A DNA stretch of 56,402 bases from a bacterium (GTDB taxonomy: Bacteria; Bacillota; Clostridia; Oscillospirales; Acutalibacteraceae): the NCBI GenBank assembly GCA_022774755.1, contig JALFLK010000031.1, forward strand, positions 1 through 56,402. Direction: 5' to 3'. Position 1 is the stretch's first letter; each line of letters opens with the position of its first letter. The notes under the pieces are model-generated. The model was given only the letters and a program-made list of their open reading frames with translations, did no database searches and was not told the DNA's origin. Positions 16,267-23,300 of this stretch are shown piece by piece. Made by a program: the position numbers and the translations under genes.

Positions 16267-17944
16267 TGGCAATCTCCGACATAATTATCTTTTTATCCTT
16301 GATTTTAACTTCTTTGTTGCATATTTTAAAAGCAGCTGTTTTGTGGGAAATCAAAATGCAGGTAATATCCGAACGGTAATTTTTCAGATTATTAAGCAAT
16401 TGCATCTCGGTATTTTCATCAAGAGCCGAGGTTGCCTCGTCGAGAATCAGCACAGGCGAGTTACATATCAAAGCTCTTGCAATAGCTATGCGCTGAACCT
16501 GCCCCTCAGAAAGTCCGTTGCCTTTTTCACCGATTTTAGTGTCAAGACCGTTGGGAAGCTTAGAAATAAAATCATATGCACAGCTTATTTTTGCTGCCTC
16601 CATTATTTCATCATCGGTTGCGTCAGGGCGCATAAACGCTATGTTTTCACGAATTGTTCCCGAAAGCAAAAAGTTTCCTTGAGGAACATATGCAAACATT
16701 CGCCTTAAAGAACCGTCAACATTTACCCTGCCGCCGTCGCTGAGGCTTAAATAAATACTGCCCTTACAGGGCTTATACACACATAAAAGCAAGCGTGTAA
16801 GCGTGCTTTTCCCTATTCCGGATATGCCTGTGACAACAACATAGTCGCCTTTATTGACGGTCAGGCTTGCGTCTTCAAAGACATTTTCGTCGGTGTAGCC
16901 AAAGGTTATGTTATCAAAACAAACAGCAGACATTTTTTCATAAAGAGTTCCTACGGGCAAAGTATTTTCAGAGATAGGTTCGTCGGGTAAATTTGCGATT
17001 TCCATTATTCTTTCTGCCGAAGCAAGGGCAGAATAATATTGGGGGATTATTCCGCTTAGGCTGGAAATAGGTCCTTGAATTTGAGATACCAGCGAAAGCA
17101 CAGCAGTCAGAGAGCCGTAGGTGAGCTCTCCGCTGAAAATACCGTATGCGCCCCAAATCATCGCAAAAAAATAACCGAATGTGAAAACAAGAGAAAATCC
17201 CGTGGTGGCAAAAATTGAAATATAGTTCCTCTTTCGCTTTTCTTTATAATTCTCCTGCTGAAGATTAAAGGCGTTATTTACCACCTTTTTTCCGGCGTTA
17301 AAAACCTTTACAACCAACATACTCTCTACTGTTTCCTGCAAAAACGACTTTACCTTTCCGTCGGTTTCCTGAACTGCCTTGTGCAGGTTTTTCATTCTCT
17401 TTTTAAAAAACTGAGTGACGCTGAAAATCAATATTCCGCCGACTAAAAACACAAGTGCAAACTGCCAATCTATGAAAAATAAAACCGTAAACACACCTGC
17501 AAGCTTAAGAATCAAAAAGGAAATCTGCGCAAAAAAAGTTGTGATTGTTCCCGTAACAACAGAAACATCAGCCGTAAGACGGTTTAAAACTTCCCCCGAG
17601 TGATATTTTGTAATATCGGAAAAATTCTTGTCCATTATCTTTTTAAAGAGTTCGGTTTTTATGGTAATTTCAAGTTTTGCATCAATGTTAAACACTAAAA
17701 CTCGGCAAAGTAAGTTGAGCAGTATTACACCCAAAGCGCTTAGGGTGATTATCAATGCAAAAATAAATATACCGCCTGCATCTTCCGAAACGGCGGAGTC
17801 AATAAGGTTTTTTGAAAAAACAGACATAGATACGCCTAAAACTGCAAGAACAGCGTATATCAGTATGAGAAAAATAATAGAAAACTTCCGTGTTGACGCC
17901 TTTTCAAGCATCCAAAAAAATGCCTTTTTGTTGCTGTTTTTCAA
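16259..17944 (-). CDS. ABC exporter, fused membrane and ATPase domains
   Basis: About 561 residues: six predicted membrane helices in residues 20-290 (type I exporter fold), then an ATPase domain with VVVTGISGIGKSTLTRLL (Walker A), LSEGQVQRIAIARAL (signature, Glu for the usual Gly) and VLILDEATSALDE (Walker B). There is no C39 peptidase domain, so any leader must be cut by another enzyme, plausibly the S26 peptidase encoded just upstream. TTG at 17944 has GGAGG 8 bp upstream and is preferred over the GTG at 17953, which overlaps that site. It is probably a homodimer exporting a peptide or lipid; the cargo is inferred from context. Confidence 0.85.
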   Translation of the reverse strand: MKNSNKKAFFWMLEKASTRKFSIIFLILIYAVLAVLGVSMSVFSKNLIDSAVSEDAGGIFIFALIITLSALGVILLNLLCRVLVFNIDAKLEITIKTELFKKIMDKNFSDITKYHSGEVLNRLTADVSVVTGTITTFFAQISFLILKLAGVFTVLFFIDWQFALVFLVGGILIFSVTQFFKKRMKNLHKAVQETDGKVKSFLQETVESMLVVKVFNAGKKVVNNAFNLQQENYKEKRKRNYISIFATTGFSLVFTFGYFFAMIWGAYGIFSGELTYGSLTAVLSLVSQIQGPISSLSGIIPQYYSALASAERIMEIANLPDEPISENTLPVGTLYEKMSAVCFDNITFGYTDENVFEDASLTVNKGDYVVVTGISGIGKSTLTRLLLCVYKPCKGSIYLSLSDGGRVNVDGSLRRMFAYVPQGNFLLSGTIRENIAFMRPDATDDEIMEAAKISCAYDFISKLPNGLDTKIGEKGNGLSEGQVQRIAIARALICNSPVLILDEATSALDENTEMQLLNNLKNYRSDITCILISHKTAAFKICNKEVKIKDKKIIMSEIANG

Positions 17945-18014
17945 AAATCTCACCTCCGTATTGAAACATATAAATCCTACAAGGAATGGGGATTTGTATT
18001 CAATATAGGAAACA

Positions 18015-18470
18015 TCATCTGATAATTCCTCTAAAGAAACAATATATTCTGTGGCACAACCTCAAGACAGGAACAAGTCGGCAATAGATTTTGTAGGACA
18101 TAGAGCTTACGCTGTGATATTTGTTTTTTCGGTAAAAGCCCACCACAATGCCGATAATATCGCTGTCCTTAATTCCGTACTCCTTTTCAAGCTGGAAATC
18201 CCCGCACATAACATAACCGCCGTTATTGTCAAAACCCACAACACGGTGGATAACATACTGATTAGATCCACTGCGATAATAAAAAGGTAGGTCGTACTTT
18301 TTCAGCGGCTTTGAAAACTTTCCGATAACAACCTTATTACTGCCTGTCAGCAAAGGATACATACTTCTGCCCATCGGCACAAAAGAAACTGTACCGTCAT
18401 TGTCCAGTATTTCCCTGATTATCGGCGCAGTATCGTCAATTTTAACTTCTTTAGTCAAGAATATCTGCAT
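18015..18470 (-). CDS. S24/S26-type signal peptidase-like protease
   Basis: A 151-residue protein with FVPMGRSMYPLLTGSNKVVIG (the Ser of GRSMYP is the nucleophile), QYVIHRVVGF and VMCGDF. The HRV motif suggests a Ser/His active site as in SipW/SEC11-type signal peptidases rather than the bacterial Ser/Lys dyad. There is no N-terminal membrane anchor, but the C-terminus (YKIYCRLVPVLRLCHRIYCFF) is amphipathic and may attach to the membrane. It overlaps the PqqD gene by 20 bp; a TTG at 18458 is an alternative start. Likely role: removing the leader of an exported peptide (inference). Confidence 0.75.
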   Translation of the reverse strand: MQIFLTKEVKIDDTAPIIREILDNDGTVSFVPMGRSMYPLLTGSNKVVIGKFSKPLKKYDLPFYYRSGSNQYVIHRVVGFDNNGGYVMCGDFQLEKEYGIKDSDIIGIVVGFYRKNKYHSVSSMSYKIYCRLVPVLRLCHRIYCFFRGIIR

Positions 18471-18714
18471 CCTTTAGCTTATTTATAAATTTATCTATGT
18501 CAGCCTCCGCTTTTTCGGAAGTTACATCGTATTCATTCAGCATTGAAGCCAAAAGCTCTTCTTTAGAGGCGCTCTTTTGTAGAAGTTCAAACAAAAATGC
18601 TCCGGTTTCGTTTAAATTTAGCATACTGCCGAAATCAACAGCCGTTGCGCCAACAGGGACTACAACAACCGAATCCGCAATTTTGCGCAGTACAAAATCT
18701 CCTTTTATCTTCAT
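18451..18714 (-). CDS. PqqD family peptide-recognition protein
   Basis: An 87-residue protein of the PqqD/RRE family: FVLRKIADSVVVVPVG beta strands, then the LNETGAFLFELLQ helix and LASMLNEYDVTSEKAEADIDKFINKL helices. PqqD-like proteins hold the leader of ribosomally made peptides and hand it to modifying enzymes. It is the first gene of a four-gene operon with peptidase, exporter and nucleotidyltransferase. It has a strong promoter and a GGAG site. No radical SAM enzyme, cyclase or YcaO protein is present, so this is not a standard PQQ, lasso or sactipeptide cluster. Confidence 0.85.
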   Translation of the reverse strand: MKIKGDFVLRKIADSVVVVPVGATAVDFGSMLNLNETGAFLFELLQKSASKEELLASMLNEYDVTSEKAEADIDKFINKLKDADILD

Positions 18715-18753
18715 TTATAATCACTCCGAAATCAACAGAAATATTACACAGTT

Positions 18754-18782
18754 ATTATAATTCAAAAAAAGCCATAAATCAA
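18754..18782 (-). promoter_or_regulatory. Promoter of the PqqD operon
   Basis: TTGATT (18777-18782) and TATAAT (18754-18759) on the minus strand, 17 bp apart, 40 bp before the PqqD start. No terminator is seen within the four-gene transcript down to 15049. Confidence 0.7.
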
Positions 18783-18884
18783 CATAATAAAAAAACAAAA
18801 AACAGAGTCACCGGACATCATTTACAGCAAATGCAGTAGTGCGCTGAATACGCCATACAATACTTTTAGCGTAGTTTTTGTAGG

Positions 18885-18918
18885 ATAAAAAGCAAGGCAA
18901 AGGAAAATCTCCTTTGCC
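18885..18918 (-). terminator. Terminator of the LRR-dockerin gene
   Basis: GGCAAAGGA and TCCTTTGCC arms (18896-18918), followed on the minus strand by TTGCTTTTTATCC, 8 bp beyond the stop codon. Confidence 0.8.
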
Positions 18919-18925
18919 CTTTTTA

Positions 18926-19990
18926 TTAAATCAGTTTTGCAAGTATCATTTGAAGCCTCGTAACATCATTTATTGACACCGTTCCATCTTTATCAACATC
19001 TGAAACATATTCTGCGGTGTCGTTCATGGTGAAAGCCTTAACACAGTAAAGCTGTATTCGGGTTGCATCAAGAACGCTGAGCTCACCGTTTAAATCAGCG
19101 TCGCCGACTATGTATTCCACAGCCTGTTCCATCAACATATTAAGTGAAGAAACTGCGTCAGAAAGCTGAGCGTTATCAGCGTAAATGTCTTCATAAACCG
19201 CCATAGCGTTGTTATATTCAACTGAAAGTCCGCTTATTGTGTCGGGAATATACTTAAAGCTGTTATCAAGTAAAGCTTTTGCGTTATCCATTGCCGTCTT
19301 TAATCCTGCACGCTCCTTTCTGTCAATGATAACGTTGTCGATACCGTTATCGGTTGCAAACTGAATCGCATTTGAATCTGAATAGCCGTAGATAGTTACG
19401 CTGTCGCTGTAAAAGGCGGTAGAGTCTATTGATGTAACGGAATTTGGTATGTAAATCTTTTGAAGATTCGGGCAGTTACCAAAAGCATACTTTTCAATAG
19501 CCGTAACGCTTGCTCCTAAATCCACAGACGAGAGGGATGTGCATCCGTAAAATGTATTTCTGGTTATTGTAGTCAAGCTTCCGTCCTCGATTGTAACCTT
19601 TTTAAGCTGTTTGCAATTTTGGAATGCGCACATAACAACCTGTTCAATGGAAGACGGCAAGGTAACCTCTTTTAACGCTGAGTTTGAAAAGCAGAAAGAG
19701 CTTAAAGTCTTCATATTTGCTCCGAACTCAACATATTCAATAGTGGTATTATCGGAAAAAGCATAAGGCTCAATGGAAACAACCGCACGGTCTAGAATTG
19801 TGTCGGGAATACGCATTGTGGTATCGGTACCGTAATAGTCGGCAATTACCACATCACCGTCGGAATTATATTTGAATTTATAATCATCTAAAACAATATA
19901 AGTGTCTGCGCTTGCAGTAAAACAGGACAAAACAGTAACTAAAACTGCAACAGCCATAATCACCGCTGAAATTTTCTTTATTTTATTCAT
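18926..19990 (-). CDS. Secreted leucine-rich repeat protein with C-terminal dockerin
   Basis: A 354-residue secreted protein. Residues 1-28 are a signal peptide (MNKIKKISAVIMAVAV... TASA). Residues about 45-205 are BspA-type LRR_5 repeats (RAVVSIEPYAFSDNTTIEYVEFG; FYGCTSLSSVDLGASVTAIEKYAFGNC, in separate repeats). A helical spacer follows (205-285), then a type I dockerin with two calcium-loop repeats, GDADLNGELSVLDATRIQLY and DVDKDGTVSINDVTRLQMIL. The dockerin would plug into a cohesin scaffold, so the LRR face is displayed on the surface and probably binds proteins or polysaccharide. The start at 19990 has AAGGAGTG upstream; it has its own promoter and terminator. Confidence 0.9.
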   Translation of the reverse strand: MNKIKKISAVIMAVAVLVTVLSCFTASADTYIVLDDYKFKYNSDGDVVIADYYGTDTTMRIPDTILDRAVVSIEPYAFSDNTTIEYVEFGANMKTLSSFCFSNSALKEVTLPSSIEQVVMCAFQNCKQLKKVTIEDGSLTTITRNTFYGCTSLSSVDLGASVTAIEKYAFGNCPNLQKIYIPNSVTSIDSTAFYSDSVTIYGYSDSNAIQFATDNGIDNVIIDRKERAGLKTAMDNAKALLDNSFKYIPDTISGLSVEYNNAMAVYEDIYADNAQLSDAVSSLNMLMEQAVEYIVGDADLNGELSVLDATRIQLYCVKAFTMNDTAEYVSDVDKDGTVSINDVTRLQMILAKLI

Positions 19991-20011
19991 AAAATGCACT
20001 CCTTCCCATTT

Positions 20012-20040
20012 ATTATACAATAAAAAAAACACATCTTCAA
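20012..20040 (-). promoter_or_regulatory. Promoter of the LRR-dockerin gene
   Basis: TTGAAG (20035-20040) and TATAAT (20012-20017) on the minus strand with a 17-bp spacer. The palindrome TTCAATAATTGAA overlaps the -35 box. Confidence 0.75.
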
Positions 20041-20124
20041 TTATTGAAATAACCAAAAATACTTAAAAAAAACATACAAAACAACGAATAATCTTTAATA
20101 ATTACAGTATTAAACATAAGATAA

Positions 20125-20162
20125 TTAAGAAACGAAAACGGCGGGCGCAAATGCGTCCGCCG
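20125..20162 (-). terminator. Terminator after the 51-residue peptide gene
   Basis: CGGCGGGCGCA and TGCGTCCGCCG arms (20139-20162, one mismatch) with a 2-nt loop region; the minus strand continues TTTTCGTTTCTTAATT. It ends the transcript of the giant protein and the peptide. Confidence 0.75.
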
Positions 20163-20177
20163 AACTCATTTAAGATA

Positions 20178-20333
20178 TTATCCTCTTGGACCAGCCGGTT
20201 CAGTAGGCTCGCCTGAAGGAACAATCGGAGCGATAGTGACAGGTTGCTCTGTAGGTGCGCTTGCATTCAGAACACTGCCTTTTACTTTAAACTCTACTAT
20301 CTCCAACTCAGGGTCAATATATAACTTCTTCAT
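20178..20333 (-). CDS. 51-residue candidate precursor peptide
   Basis: A short frame with a very strong AGAGGAGGT site. The first half, MKKLYIDPELEIVEFKVKGS, has the Y-x-x-P-x-L-E-x-x-x-F pattern seen in many short gut-bacterial peptides thought to be precursors; the second half is poor in charged residues and rich in Pro, Thr, Ala and Gly, ending EPAGPRG. It has no cysteine and no signal peptide. It lies 48 bp downstream of the giant surface-protein gene with no terminator between, and is followed by a strong terminator. A PqqD/peptidase/exporter operon lies 1.5 kb further on. Whether it is modified or exported is unknown. Confidence 0.65.
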   Translation of the reverse strand: MKKLYIDPELEIVEFKVKGSVLNASAPTEQPVTIAPIVPSGEPTEPAGPRG

Positions 20334-20381
20334 ATATAACTACCTCCTCTTATCATACAAACATCAAGAAACATCTCAGGT

Positions 20382-23300
20382 TTAATATGCCGATGTACCG
20401 TCATCTTTAATGCCTATATCATACATACTCATAACTTTCGGTGAGCTGAGGATAACAACATCAGTATCAGCAACCACATCATGGTAAATTATGTAAGTAT
20501 AAGCATTATAAACTTTTGCACGGTTTTCGGCAGTATTTTCATATTTGAAGTAACCGTCAATTCTTCCCTTATCCGTAAGCTGATTGGCACGGTCGGTATA
20601 ATCAAAGAAGTGATAGTAATAATTGTACTGCGGTTTTGACTTATCGGAGGTTGAACTCCAACCATTAGCTGTACCGCCTGCTGTGAGATTCTTTGCATAA
20701 TCAGTTACAGTAGCCTTAAGAATATCAGTATCAGTGGTAGGAGCCGTAATATCGCCGGAGCCGGAATATCCGGAATAGTTCATATCACGCTCAAGGATAA
20801 TACCGAACTTGACATTTGTTGCAATGTTTTGAGCATCGCCTGTGCCGTTTACAAAGTCTTTCATCTCAAGACCCTTAACAGATGTTTCAAACTGCATCAG
20901 GAAGTCGGTGTAAATATAATCCTTGGTGTTACCGCTTTCATCGGTGTACTTTTCACGAGTATAGACAGCATCCTGAAGGGTTGTGATAAATGTCGGATTA
21001 GCCTCATCGCTATAAACTGCCTCAAAGTAACGGTTAAAGGTTACACGAACCTGCTCGTATTTTTCAAAGGAGAATATCTCGGGATCGCCAGTAATATTAC
21101 CGCTTTCATCGCACATATACTGCTGCCAATAAGCAAACTTCTTACCGGAGCTATTCCTATCAGGTGCGTCGAGGGTAATCAAGGTATTATATTCAACCAT
21201 ATGACCTTTAACATCCCCATCGCCGTTATCAATCATATACCAGAATTTCTTAAGCTCCTGAACAGCTGTAAGAAGAGCATATGACTTTCCTGTTTCAAGC
21301 TTACCTGCCTGAGATACATTCCATGTACAGGACTGGAATACTTCATCAATGGCAGGAGCGTGAGCGGCAATAGTTGTGCTGCTAGGTGTGTAGTTATTTT
21401 CAATTTCCTCAGGTGAAAGCTCAACATTCTTAACGGTGTAGGTTCTCCACTCATCAAATCTATTCTTATACTTGTACTCAAGAGTAGCCATTACAGATAC
21501 TTTTCTGAAATCTGTATATTCGTTAATAACAAGCTTTTTATTACCTGAAGTATCTTGCTTTGCCCAGTTCCATATAATCTCATAAGATGTGTATGTTGCT
21601 GATGAAGAATCAGCTGACAGGCAATCGGGGTCATCTAAAGCAGCATAATAAACCGTGCCGTCTGCCTGCTGCTCAGGCTGTCTAAAAGCAATAAATTCAT
21701 CAGCACCGGAAGCTTTACCTGTAATTACCCACCGGAGTTTATCGTTATCAGAAATACGTGCTGTAACTGAAGAAGAACCTGTGTAGGTTACGGGATCACC
21801 GTAGGTACCCGAGGATGCGTTATACGGAGTTACAATCAATTTAACGCCCAAAGAACCGCTACCGCCGCTGTGAGTAGGATTATCAAATCTGTAAATGGTG
21901 TTCGTTAATGTAACTGTTCCTGCAGGCAATGCCTGGAATACAGCAAAATATGTTGCACTTGAACCGACAACAGGTGTTGATGACGGTAGAAGTTCTCCGC
22001 TTTCTGAATAGAAACCAACCAACTTATATCCGTTTGCTGGAGTTCCGCTAAGAGTACAAGTGTCACCCTGAGGAACAACGGCTTCTGAAGCACCGTTTAC
22101 ATAACCTGTACCTACGGTTGAACCTTGTTCTTTAATCTTGGTTCCGTCCATAACAAGATTGCCGTCCGCATCCATAAGACCTGCCTTAGCCTTAACAGTA
22201 AGCTGCGGCTTTTCTGCCTGATAGTACCACTTACCGTCAACACGGTTATGTCCGTCAGTCTGTTCTACATCGTAGTCAGTAGCACGAGTATCTGTACGAG
22301 CCATATAAGAAACTAAATACGGAACTCCGCGATACTTTGTTCCCAATACTTCATTACCGGTTGAGAAAGTCTTGGTTGTGTTTGTTCCAACGTAATACTT
22401 CATTGCATTACCCTGGGAATTCATATATTGTGCGTTAGTTTGGTTTGAACCGCTCAATGGTCCGTGTCCGCCTTCAATCTGACCGTAACCGGAAACTAAC
22501 TGAGCAACATTGATTTTTGTTTCATCAAAATCCATGAAATATGTACGGATACAATATTCCATATCGTACGATGCGTTTCTGTTACCGGTAGCCTTGCTGT
22601 CTTCAGAATACCAACCGTAACGAGCTCCGTAAAGCTCAGCACCGGATGTTTTACCCAATTTAGCAAGAATCTGATTTAATTTTGAGGTTGTTGTCGTACC
22701 GTTTATATCATCCTGATGAATAAATCTGCCGTCTGTTCCAACCAATCTGTCGCCGAATACGTCAATATAATATCCTTCAATATTTGTATCAAGCTCAAAC
22801 TGACCGTCCCTTACAGTCACATTCATTGAATCCTTTGTAATCACAGGTGTTGAATACGCAGTATCCTGACATGTTGCAGGAGCCTGATTATCTGCAATAG
22901 TTTTATTTAATCCGTCTTTCGTACCCTTTTTAAGTTCAAATGTTACTTGCTTATATCCCAATTTATTAAGCTTAACAAACTCATCATAGTCATACGTCTG
23001 ATACTTACCGTCATTAGCGGGGTTGTTGAAAACAATACCTGATACTGCTGTTTCTGCCATTGCCATATAGGTATCATTACCGATATACAGCAATTTTTGT
23101 CCAGGCCAAGCACCTTCCGGTGTCTTGGTTGTCTTACCTTCGGAATCGGTAACCCATGTATAGTAGCAAGGTTCATACACATTGTTGAGGTCATTGTCGC
23201 CCGGCTTCATCTTAAGATATACTGTTGTAAGTTCGGCAGTAGATGAAGCAAACACAGGAGTAACAGTAGCTGACATTACATTATCCGGGAAAGTGTAGGA

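Noticed and set aside
17954..18014. 13-codon frame in the gap between S26 peptidase and exporter genes
   Set aside because: No ribosome site of its own and no leader-like features; the gap is only 60 bp.
18840..18880. 12-codon Cys-containing minus frame (MAYSAHYCICCK) upstream of the PqqD gene, as a precursor peptide
   Set aside because: No ribosome site, and it lies between the terminator of the LRR gene and the PqqD promoter, so it is unlikely to be transcribed.
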